From CAZVIJ01 sp964626735 (lineage in GTDB: Bacteria; Patescibacteriota; Dojkabacteria; JAOAGR01), in contig CAZVIJ010000043.1 of assembly GCA_964626735.1 (NCBI GenBank), forward strand, positions 1-17,071: 17,071 bases of DNA, written 5' to 3'. Positions within the stretch are counted from its first letter, which is position 1. Every line of letters begins with the position of its first letter. A program made the position numbers and the translations under genes. Shown here piece by piece: positions 7,261 to 13,353 of this stretch. Below the pieces are notes generated by a model, which was not told where the DNA came from, searched no databases, and was given only the letters and a program-made list of their open reading frames with translations.

Positions 7261-7938
7261 ATGCAAACAGAGAATGTGGCAGCAAACAATACTACCCAGC
7301 AGCCGGTGCTGGTAAAAAAGGTTGTTAAAGTTCGACGCAAAAGAAGTTTAACAAGTCTCTTACTTGCAACCGTCTTCTTGCTGACCCTCGTGATTATCAT
7401 CGGAGGAATATTCTCTACGGCAATTTGGCTCCATACCTACCGGGTTTTCACCCAAGAGAAAGTTGTCGCTGATCTTCATGTTTCCAAGAAAGTTATAAAG
7501 GACGGAAAGCCTACATTTACGGTTAAATATATTCCCTACGACGACGTTTCCGGTTTAGGTGCCGTTTGGAACTCTAAGTCACCTTCTGACGATAAGGAAG
7601 TAGATTTCGACATGGTCGGCGACCAGATTTTTATCAATGCTGATTTCGTAAAGTGGAACGACAAGGTTACGTTCCTTGGCGTAAAGCCTATGTATAAGGT
7701 CAATCGGATCCTTCCCGGTTTCCAAGAGGCTTCGGATTATTCAAAATATGGCGTTACCGTCAAAGATCTTAATGGTGGTCCGGATGCGTTCGCCAAGAAG
7801 CTCCAGGAAAACCCTGGCAAATACAAATGGCTTGCAGAGAGCGTGTTTATTTCGAGCGCAGGGGTGAATGTCCAAAACGAAGACCGTAATTACAAGGTAA
7901 TTATTACGGAAGACGCCCTCATACTCGCTCGAGAGTAG
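7261..7938 (+). CDS. Single-pass membrane-anchored protein of unknown function
   Basis: I do not recognise this 225-aa protein. It has a cytoplasmic N terminus of about 30 residues ending in a basic cluster (VKKVVKVRRKR, 18-28). One long hydrophobic segment follows near residues 31-57, then an extracytoplasmic domain of about 165 residues with alternating beta-like stretches (PTFTVKYIPYDDV, DQIFINADFVKW, VTFLGVKPMYKVNRILPGFQEASDY) and no cysteine. The positive-inside rule places the C-terminal domain outside. It lies downstream of rtcB in the same direction with its own promoter, and its stop is two bases from that of the convergent rodA gene. No motif points to an enzyme. Confidence 0.75.
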   Translation: MQTENVAANNTTQQPVLVKKVVKVRRKRSLTSLLLATVFLLTLVIIIGGIFSTAIWLHTYRVFTQEKVVADLHVSKKVIKDGKPTFTVKYIPYDDVSGLGAVWNSKSPSDDKEVDFDMVGDQIFINADFVKWNDKVTFLGVKPMYKVNRILPGFQEASDYSKYGVTVKDLNGGPDAFAKKLQENPGKYKWLAESVFISSAGVNVQNEDRNYKVIITEDALILARE

Positions 7939-7940
7939 GA

Positions 7941-9338
7941 CTAGATATTCCAACCGTTGATTAGGACCTTGTCCTTTCGTTGGTGCATATTCTTCTCCAT
8001 CTTATTGGTAGCGATTACGTTCTCGCAAATACCGATGCTGATCATCATCGACATGAGCGAAGAGCCTCCGGCGCTTATGAAGGGTAGCGTGGTACCGCCA
8101 ACTGGGAGCATATCGATATTCATTCCGATATTCGAGAAGAACTGTATGAGTATCATTGAGGCAGTCCCAACCAACACGAGGCTGCTAAATTTATCGTTCA
8201 TCCGGTCAGCCATATAAAAGAGCCTCGTGATGAGAAGCAGATAGAGTGCTATGACGATCAGTGAACCGATAAAACCGAACTTGTAGCTGTAGATCGCGAA
8301 GATGAAGTCCGTCGTCGGCTCGGGAAGCAGCAACAACCGGGAGTTTGATATTTGCCTGAAGCCTTGCCCGAAAAATTGACCTGCACCGATGGATATCTTC
8401 GATTGCTGCTGCTGATACCCCTCCGATTGATTGTTTCTGTTCGGGTTGATGAAGGTCGTGATTCTTTCCTTTTGGTAATCGTGGATGACATGGTTCCACA
8501 TAAAGTTCATTACAAGAGAGCCCGTTATAAGCCCAATCGCTATCGCTATGAAAATCGCGTACTCGTTGAGTTTTTCTATAAAGACCGCGATTCCGTACAA
8601 TGCAAACGCGCTGCCGATAAGAAGGATTCGTGTCGGCAGGCCAAACGTAAAGAAGATCGTATTGCTGCCCGCGAATCCCAGCGCGAACGCGATGAGGATA
8701 AGGATTATGTTTAGCTTGTTTTTGGTATTCGCGAACATAATGGTGAAAATTATAAAACCGATGACTGTCGCGACGCTTAATGACTTTTGGGCGAAAATAG
8801 TAGCGAGTACGAGCAGATTCGTGATAATCGAAACGAATATATATTTGTTCTTATACAAGAAAAGCTTGAGCTTGCTCATGCTCGCTTGTGCTTCTTCGCT
8901 TAACTGCAGTGAATACGAAAGTAGTGCTGAAGTAATCACGATAACGGAGATTTTTGCGAACTCGGAAGCTTGAATGGTGATACCGCCGACGATCGTGCCG
9001 TCTTCGAGCACCCTACTCCCGATTACGATCCACCTTCGCACTCCCCTAATATCGAGACCGAACAAGATCGTGAACACGAGCAGCCCGATCGTGAACAAGA
9101 AAATGAGTGCGAGAATGAACTTAAACCTGAAATAAAGCGGGGAGACGTAGAAGATAAGTATTGCCAAGAAAATCCCGATCAACGAGAAGATAAGCTGGTT
9201 CGTAAATTCTTTTTGGAAGAAATCCGCCCTCGCCTCAAGTCCCGTGTTCGTCAGCGAGTAAAGCGTGAAAAGGCCGATACTCAGCAAGATTAGCGTACAA
9301 AGCAGGATAATCCAGTCAATTTTTAGCAGTTTCTTCAT
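7941..9338 (-). CDS. rodA: RodA/FtsW-type SEDS peptidoglycan glycosyltransferase
   Basis: SEDS proteins polymerise lipid II into glycan strands together with a class B penicillin-binding protein; RodA acts in elongation and FtsW at the septum. From the ATG at 9338 the protein is 465 aa with about ten membrane segments. The N terminus KIDWIILLCTLILLSIGL is RodA-like. The large outer loop has the family pattern HDYQKERITTFINP, EGYQQQQSKISIGAGQFFGQGF and LPEPTTDFIFAIYSYKFGFIG, with the essential Asp in TTDF. It ends with PVGGTTLPFISAGGSSLMSMM, the conserved C-terminal SEDS block. A GTG at 9368, in frame and six bases from TATAAT, would add ten residues and give a leaderless start. The choice is unresolved, because the ATG also lacks a Shine-Dalgarno sequence. 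No mreBCD or PBP gene is in view. Confidence 0.92.
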   Translation of the reverse strand: MKKLLKIDWIILLCTLILLSIGLFTLYSLTNTGLEARADFFQKEFTNQLIFSLIGIFLAILIFYVSPLYFRFKFILALIFLFTIGLLVFTILFGLDIRGVRRWIVIGSRVLEDGTIVGGITIQASEFAKISVIVITSALLSYSLQLSEEAQASMSKLKLFLYKNKYIFVSIITNLLVLATIFAQKSLSVATVIGFIIFTIMFANTKNKLNIILILIAFALGFAGSNTIFFTFGLPTRILLIGSAFALYGIAVFIEKLNEYAIFIAIAIGLITGSLVMNFMWNHVIHDYQKERITTFINPNRNNQSEGYQQQQSKISIGAGQFFGQGFRQISNSRLLLLPEPTTDFIFAIYSYKFGFIGSLIVIALYLLLITRLFYMADRMNDKFSSLVLVGTASMILIQFFSNIGMNIDMLPVGGTTLPFISAGGSSLMSMMISIGICENVIATNKMEKNMHQRKDKVLINGWNI

Positions 9339-9353
9339 GGGAGATAAGGTATG

Positions 9354-9368
9354 GTGGCAATTTGCCAC
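9354..9368. repeat. Perfect 15-bp inverted repeat at the 5' end of the rodA transcript
   Basis: GTGGCAA and TTGCCAC flank a single central base. The predicted rodA transcription start lies at its upstream edge. It could be an operator, or as RNA a 5'-terminal hairpin with stem GTGGC/GCCAC and a five-base loop. Confidence 0.55.
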
Positions 9369-9374
9369 TTTGTT

Positions 9375-9380
9375 ATTATA
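9375..9380 (-). promoter_or_regulatory. -10 box of rodA
   Basis: A perfect TATAAT on the minus strand ends six bases before the in-frame GTG at 9368 and 36 bases before the ATG at 9338. On the plus strand the same bases overlap TATTAT (9374-9379), which could serve the divergent gene at 9402. Confidence 0.5.
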
Positions 9381-9401
9381 GGGAAATTTAACTAACTAAT
9401 C

Positions 9402-9965
9402 ATGAGCACAGAAACAAATTCCAACGAAATCCGACCTGAAACGACTGCTAAAGTGAATTCTATTTTAAGAAATGCTTTAAGTGCGTTCCGAAGAGGAAAT
9501 GCCGTAGACCAAGACACTCTAGATCTCGCACTGTCCGACCTAGATAAGCTGCATAGAACAGAACTTAACGATTCCCAGTACAAAAGGTTGTGGACACTAA
9601 TAAATCTAGTTGTATCCCGTAATACCGATTTAGATCTCGCAAGTGTCGTTGGCGACATGGTAGGAAAGGAATCGCAGATCGAAAAGGTTAATTCAATGCT
9701 CGATAGACATGCTCAAGAAGTGGTAAGCATCATTGCCGCTACACGTGTTCTGCAATCCCCGAGCTTAAAGCGAAATACCCCTATTCCACCTGAAGTGATG
9801 TCGGCAACGCTCGATGATATGTTTACTGAAATGGGACTACCGAATGACAATACACGTCAGGGACATATCAATTCTCTCGAAACGAAGCAAATTTTGGCTG
9901 CAGTCGCAGACGGCAAATTGGCTCTCGGCTATATCCCTCCAGCTCCGGAAACGAACGAACTTTAA
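9402..9965 (+). CDS. Unrecognised soluble, mostly helical protein
   Basis: I do not recognise this 187-aa protein. It has no signal peptide or membrane segment and no cysteine. It looks mainly alpha-helical and acidic to neutral, with long amphipathic stretches (STETNSNEIRPETTAKVNSI near the start; LDLALSDLDKLHRTELNDSQ; KESQIEKVNSMLDRHAQEVV) and a Pro-rich end (YIPPAPETNEL). The ATG has no Shine-Dalgarno sequence; AT-rich upstream DNA includes TATTAT 22 bases before it. It is divergent from rodA, and its TAA overlaps the TAA of the convergent ABC-F gene. Base use resembles that of its neighbours, so nothing suggests transfer. Confidence 0.72.
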   Translation: MSTETNSNEIRPETTAKVNSILRNALSAFRRGNAVDQDTLDLALSDLDKLHRTELNDSQYKRLWTLINLVVSRNTDLDLASVVGDMVGKESQIEKVNSMLDRHAQEVVSIIAATRVLQSPSLKRNTPIPPEVMSATLDDMFTEMGLPNDNTRQGHINSLETKQILAAVADGKLALGYIPPAPETNEL

Positions 9966-11614
9966 TTGGAGATGTCGATTATTTTGCCTCCCAGTTTCCC
10001 CTGAAAAAGCCGGTCGTGGGTAACATATATGATAGCGCCCTCAAATTCCATGAGGGCTTTTTCCAACTCCTCGATAGACGGTAAGTCCAAGTGATTGGTC
10101 GGCTCATCTAAAATGAGAAGGTTGGGGTTATTAGCCAGCATCTTGATTAATTGGAATCTCGCCTTTTGTCCACCGGAAAGGTTACCGATGTGGATCCTTG
10201 CATCTTCGATAGGGTCGAACAGATACCTTCCCAGTACATTACGTACTTTTTGATCGTTTATTGGCATGTTGAGGGATTTGTAAATATTTTCGACTCCAGC
10301 TCCCAAAGTCAGCCCAAGATACTCCGGTGATATTTCCTGTTCGTAAATTCCTATACGGAGCTTATCCGCAGCACGGATTTCACCATGGAAGATTGTAGTC
10401 TGGCTTTCCGCTCCGGTCGCCGATGCGATGATCGTTTTGACCAACGTTGACTTGCCTGCGCCATTTCTGCCCCTAATGTGCACTTTATCGTAGTGGTACA
10501 TCTCGAAGTTGAGATCATTGAAAAGCCTGCTCGAGTATCCGATAGATAAACTTCTAATCTGCAAGAGCCTTCTCGGGGAAATCCCCGCCTGCTTTTCTTT
10601 AATTACTATGTTCCTTTCTTTGTATTTTTCGTACTTGTCCACGACGGTCTCAGAAAATGCGGCGAGGGATTCTTGGTCGATCCAGAACGACGGTTTTTGC
10701 AATGCTTCTTTAAGCTGATCGTATTGCCTTTGGTACTTCTCCTCCAACTTTCGTGCGGAGGTGCGTGCACCGTCAGATTTGGACTTCTCCTTATGATCGC
10801 GTGCTGCAAGCATTTTCTTATGGAGTATTTCGAGATTCTTAAGGTCTAGTTCGTATTGTGTGACCCCCGTTACGGTTTTCAGACTATTTTGTGCCAAATA
10901 TGCTTCATAATTGCCTGAATAGCTTGTTGCCTGCTTGTCTTTAATTTCGACTATCCGCTCGACCTCTTGTAGAACGTCCCTGTCATGGGTGATAACTAGT
11001 ACTGTCTGCTTCGAGTCTTTTAACCATCGGATAAACCGTTCCTTACCAACATAATCCATATGATTAGTCGGCTCATCGATCAAAACTAAGTCTGCCCCGC
11101 TATACATAAGCCTTACCAACTCGACAAATCGCTTCTCTCCACCGGAGAGCCGCGATAACGGAGCAAGCGCCTTATCCATATCGATCTGAAAATCTTCAAG
11201 GGCAACGAGAATATTTTCCTCAATGTGATAATAGTCGTGATGGGCAAAACGATTGACGCACTCCGTATACTCCTCGATTTCCTGCATGGAGCTGTCCTTC
11301 CTGAGCCCTTTTTGAATTATTCTCTGTAGCTCCCTAAAGCTCGGCACTTCGTCGAGGATATACTCGAGCGCCGAGATATGGGATGGGAAAACGTGCTCCT
11401 GCCGCGTCATTACAACCTTCGCATCTTTCCGCAATTCGATTTGGCCGTCAAACTCGGGATCTTCGCCTGTGAGAATCCTAAACAGCGTAGTCTTTCCCAA
11501 GCCATTCCTTCCGACGATAGCAATTTTTTCTCCTTCATTGACGATGAGGTTTAGATCAGAAAAAAGTTCCTTGTGTCCAACCTGTTTATACAGTTTTGTA
11601 ACACTGACCATCAT
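9962..11614 (-). CDS. ABC-F family ribosome-associated ATPase
   Basis: This 550-aa protein has two ABC ATPase domains and no membrane part, the ABC-F plan. Members enter the ribosomal E site and reset or regulate translation; some protect from antibiotics. First domain: Walker A GRNGLGKTT (about 35-43), signature LSGGE (156-160), LVLIDEPTNHMD (176-187) with the usual ABC-F DEPTNH. A charged helical linker (about 250-330) corresponds to the P-site tRNA-interaction motif. Second domain: GRNGAGKST (382-390), LSGGQ (479-483), LLILDEPTNHLDL (499-511). The protein ends shortly after the second H-loop (VTHD), with no long C-terminal extension. Two ATGs are adjacent (11614 and 11611). It follows yidD by three bases, suggesting one transcript. 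Whether it is EttA-, Uup- or resistance-like cannot be decided by eye. Confidence 0.93.
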   Translation of the reverse strand: MMVSVTKLYKQVGHKELFSDLNLIVNEGEKIAIVGRNGLGKTTLFRILTGEDPEFDGQIELRKDAKVVMTRQEHVFPSHISALEYILDEVPSFRELQRIIQKGLRKDSSMQEIEEYTECVNRFAHHDYYHIEENILVALEDFQIDMDKALAPLSRLSGGEKRFVELVRLMYSGADLVLIDEPTNHMDYVGKERFIRWLKDSKQTVLVITHDRDVLQEVERIVEIKDKQATSYSGNYEAYLAQNSLKTVTGVTQYELDLKNLEILHKKMLAARDHKEKSKSDGARTSARKLEEKYQRQYDQLKEALQKPSFWIDQESLAAFSETVVDKYEKYKERNIVIKEKQAGISPRRLLQIRSLSIGYSSRLFNDLNFEMYHYDKVHIRGRNGAGKSTLVKTIIASATGAESQTTIFHGEIRAADKLRIGIYEQEISPEYLGLTLGAGVENIYKSLNMPINDQKVRNVLGRYLFDPIEDARIHIGNLSGGQKARFQLIKMLANNPNLLILDEPTNHLDLPSIEELEKALMEFEGAIIYVTHDRLFQGKLGGKIIDISN

Positions 11615-11617
11615 ACA

Positions 11618-11887
11618 TCAAATATACGTAACTATTTTCGGCACATCAAGCTCCGGAACGGGATCAAGACCACCTTCGGACCACGGGCCGCATCGAAGAA
11701 TTCGTTTTATTGCCAAGTATGATCCGACAAACGTGCCGTAACGCTTAATGGATTCATACCCATATGCCGAGCAGCTGGGGTGGTATATACATACCCGTAC
11801 GTGGGGGAATAATTTATGCGGAATGCCATGGTCGAATGAAAGGAAAAATTGGTAGATTTTTATGGCCAATAATAATACGTATTTCAT
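11618..11887 (-). CDS. yidD: Membrane protein insertion efficiency factor YidD
   Basis: The 89-aa protein matches YidD, a small membrane-associated protein that helps YidC/Sec-dependent insertion of inner-membrane proteins. It has an N-terminal hydrophobic/amphipathic segment (MKYVLLLAIKIYQFFLS). The family core reads RVCIYHPSCSAYGYESIKRYG (usual CRFYPTCSQYA.EA...G), then AIKRILRCGPWSEGGLDPVP (usual KR..RC.PW..GG.DPVP). The open frame extends 33 codons further upstream, but that part has no family similarity and runs into the 27-bp palindrome, so the ATG at 11887 is chosen. A weak GGA lies about seven bases before it. It is not next to yidC or rpmH as often seen, but heads a pair with the ABC-F gene and is divergent from hpf. 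Confidence 0.92.
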   Translation of the reverse strand: MKYVLLLAIKIYQFFLSFDHGIPHKLFPHVRVCIYHPSCSAYGYESIKRYGTFVGSYLAIKRILRCGPWSEGGLDPVPELDVPKIVTYI

Positions 11888-11935
11888 GAGTTTTCCGCAA
11901 GATATAGGGAATATTGAGTAATATTGTACTACATA

Positions 11936-11962
11936 ATAGTTGATAATTAAATTATCAACTAT
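11936..11962. repeat. Perfect 27-bp palindrome between yidD and hpf (candidate operator)
   Basis: ATAGTTGATAATT and its exact reverse complement flank one central A. The right edge overlaps the first two bases of the hpf start codon. The palindrome contains GATAAT, a -10-like sequence, on both strands (42-47 of 11900s on plus), so a bound dimer could block hpf and the opposite strand together. Confidence 0.65.
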
Positions 11963-12569
11963 GTCAAAGATAAAAAACACGCTCAAAGTAAATTACGTTA
12001 ATTTCGAGGCATCTGACTCAGTTACCAACTACCTCGAGAAAAAACTCACCAAACACGAGAGCGAGACAAAAGACATAATTTCCCTAACGTGCAAACTCCA
12101 AATGGACTCTTCCCGGGCCGGCAAGACCTATGCGATCAGCCTCGAGGTGGATCTTCCCCACTCTGGTTTCGTTGTCCGCGAAAAGGGGAATGACCTATAT
12201 CAGGTAATTGACCAAATCTCCGATAAATACCGTAGTAGAATTGTTAAGTTCTACGATAAGCTGAATGATGCGCATACCAACAAAGCAAGCGTTAGAGAAA
12301 TTGACTCTGACGAAAGAAATATCGGTGTCGCTGACGATATGGCTGAGTATACCTTTATGATGAACGAAACTCCTCAGTACTCGATCGTTGAGCGGAAATA
12401 CTTCTTCGATAACTCTCCGCTTCATGTCGAAGAGGCTATCGAAATGATGGAGATGATGAACCGCCCATGCTTCCTGTTCAAGAATATAGATAACGGTAAG
12501 TATAGCGTCGTCTATCGCATCAACTCTAAAAGTTCGAAAAAGGGATACGGTATAATCGAGCCCAAATAG
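11961..12569 (+). CDS. hpf: Ribosome hibernation promoting factor, long form (HPF)
   Basis: Long HPF binds the decoding region of the 30S subunit and, through its C-terminal domain, pairs two ribosomes into inactive 100S dimers. The 202-aa protein has an N-terminal S30AE/YfiA fold at about 5-100 (KVNYVNFEASDSVTNYLEKK near the start, then a region with LPHSGFVVREKGNDLYQVID). An acidic linker follows at about 105-135. The dimerisation domain, about 148-202, contains KYFFDNSPLHVEEAIEMMEM, PCFLFKNIDNGKYSVVYRI and KKGYGIIEPK, matching the usual 'kPm..eEAi.qMel.gh.FflF.n...g...VvYrR.dG.yGLIep'. The ATG at 11961 is preferred to the upstream TTG at 11940. It has no Shine-Dalgarno sequence and begins inside the palindrome, and its transcript ends at a clear terminator. 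Confidence 0.95.
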   Translation: MSKIKNTLKVNYVNFEASDSVTNYLEKKLTKHESETKDIISLTCKLQMDSSRAGKTYAISLEVDLPHSGFVVREKGNDLYQVIDQISDKYRSRIVKFYDKLNDAHTNKASVREIDSDERNIGVADDMAEYTFMMNETPQYSIVERKYFFDNSPLHVEEAIEMMEMMNRPCFLFKNIDNGKYSVVYRINSKSSKKGYGIIEPK

Positions 12570-12589
12570 AAAAATTCATATTTTCTTCG

Positions 12590-12615
12590 ACCCGCCTTAG
12601 GGCGGGTTTTGTTTT
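12590..12615 (+). terminator. Rho-independent terminator of hpf
   Basis: ACCCGCC and GGCGGGT form a 7-bp GC-rich stem around the loop TTAG, followed by TTTTGTTTT on the plus strand. On the minus strand the hairpin is followed by CGAAGAAAA, so it should not terminate the opposing PEBP-gene transcript. Confidence 0.9.
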
Positions 12616-12630
12616 GAAGCGACCTGTCGC

Positions 12631-13188
12631 CTACTTTACATACACTCCATAAAATTCCCCTTTGTCGGTTAAGGAATCTCCCAACTCTTTCTCGAGGTCT
12701 TTTCTGTTAGCCGACTGATCCAGCGATACTGTTTTATTGAGGCCAAATACCTTGAAGAAATAACGGTGCTGCCCGACAGGAGGACAGAATGGAGTGTATT
12801 TCGATTTACCTTCGCTGTTTCTGCCGACCACCATTTCCTTAGTACTGTTGATGCTATCTATCAATTTCGTTTCCGGTGGTATGTTCCAAGCCACGAAATG
12901 CGTAAACGTGCCCAACGGCGCGTCCGGATCGTCTATAATTAACGCTAGAGATTTTGAGGCAGACGATACGCCTTGGATTTTTATGGGGGGAAACTTCCCC
13001 TCTCCGCTGCAGGTGTACTGTGATGGAATCTTCTCGTTCAGTTTGAACGCGGGGCTCGAAATGGTAAGCGTGTTATTGAAGGAATCGGTGTCGAGCGTAA
13101 CTTTTCTGTTCTTATTGTAGGACTGGTATACGTACAAACCACTCACTACCGCGATAACCAGTATTGCAATCAGCAAAACCTTTGACAT
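12631..13188 (-). CDS. Membrane-anchored YbhB/YbcL-type PEBP family protein
   Basis: This 185-aa protein has an N-terminal membrane anchor (LLIAILVIAVVSGLYVY, residues 5-21) and then a phosphatidylethanolamine-binding/Raf-kinase-inhibitor-like fold placed outside the membrane. The bacterial PEBP signatures are present: IIDDPDAPLGTFTHFVAWNI, with the ligand-pocket DPDAP and H, and YTPFCPPVGQHRYFFKVFGL with CPP.G.HRY.F. Molecular function is unknown for most bacterial members; YbhB/YbcL are periplasmic or cytoplasmic in E. coli. It starts six bases after the stop of the ribbon-helix-helix gene, so Ro, RHH and PEBP may be one transcript. No clear Shine-Dalgarno sequence is seen beyond GTGAG. Confidence 0.9.
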   Translation of the reverse strand: MSKVLLIAILVIAVVSGLYVYQSYNKNRKVTLDTDSFNNTLTISSPAFKLNEKIPSQYTCSGEGKFPPIKIQGVSSASKSLALIIDDPDAPLGTFTHFVAWNIPPETKLIDSINSTKEMVVGRNSEGKSKYTPFCPPVGQHRYFFKVFGLNKTVSLDQSANRKDLEKELGDSLTDKGEFYGVYVK

Positions 13189-13194
13189 GACTCA

Positions 13195-13353
13195 CTATAC
13201 TCTATTCGAATTCTCTTTCAAAAAACTTTTAATGATGTCGCGTATCCAACCAGATACCGACATGCCTTTAATAATAAGCAAAGCGCGTAGTATCTTGTAG
13301 TCCTTTTCGGGGACGTAAATTACCACGCGCTTTAGCTTGGGCTTTTCGCTCAT
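13195..13353 (-). CDS. Small ribbon-helix-helix (CopG/Arc-like) DNA-binding protein, coupled to the Ro gene
   Basis: This 52-aa frame begins MSEKPKLKRVVIYVPEKDYK. It shows a ribbon-helix-helix pattern: a beta strand (KRVVIYVPEK, residues 8-17), helix A (DYKILRALLIIKG, 18-30) and, after the turn MSVSG, helix B (WIRDIIKSFLKEN, 35-49). The 'G.S.S.wIR..I' turn and the alternating strand residues are typical of CopG-like repressors, which dimerise and insert the strand pair into the DNA major groove. Its ATG overlaps the stop of the Ro gene in ATGA, so translation is probably coupled, and it ends six bases before the PEBP gene. No toxin gene follows, so it is not an obvious antitoxin. Regulation of the Ro/Y RNA promoter is a hypothesis. 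Confidence 0.8.
   Translation of the reverse strand: MSEKPKLKRVVIYVPEKDYKILRALLIIKGMSVSGWIRDIIKSFLKENSNRV

Noticed and set aside
11936..11962. Fur-type box in the palindrome
   Set aside because: The TGATAAT and ATTATCA halves are three bases apart, not one as in the 7-1-7 Fur motif, and no iron gene is adjacent.
11888..11986. Longer N terminus (33 codons) for YidD
   Set aside because: It has no family similarity and crosses the 27-bp palindrome and the hpf start.
12590..12615. Bidirectional terminator serving the PEBP gene as well
   Set aside because: On the minus strand the hairpin is followed by CGAAGAAAA and lacks a U run.
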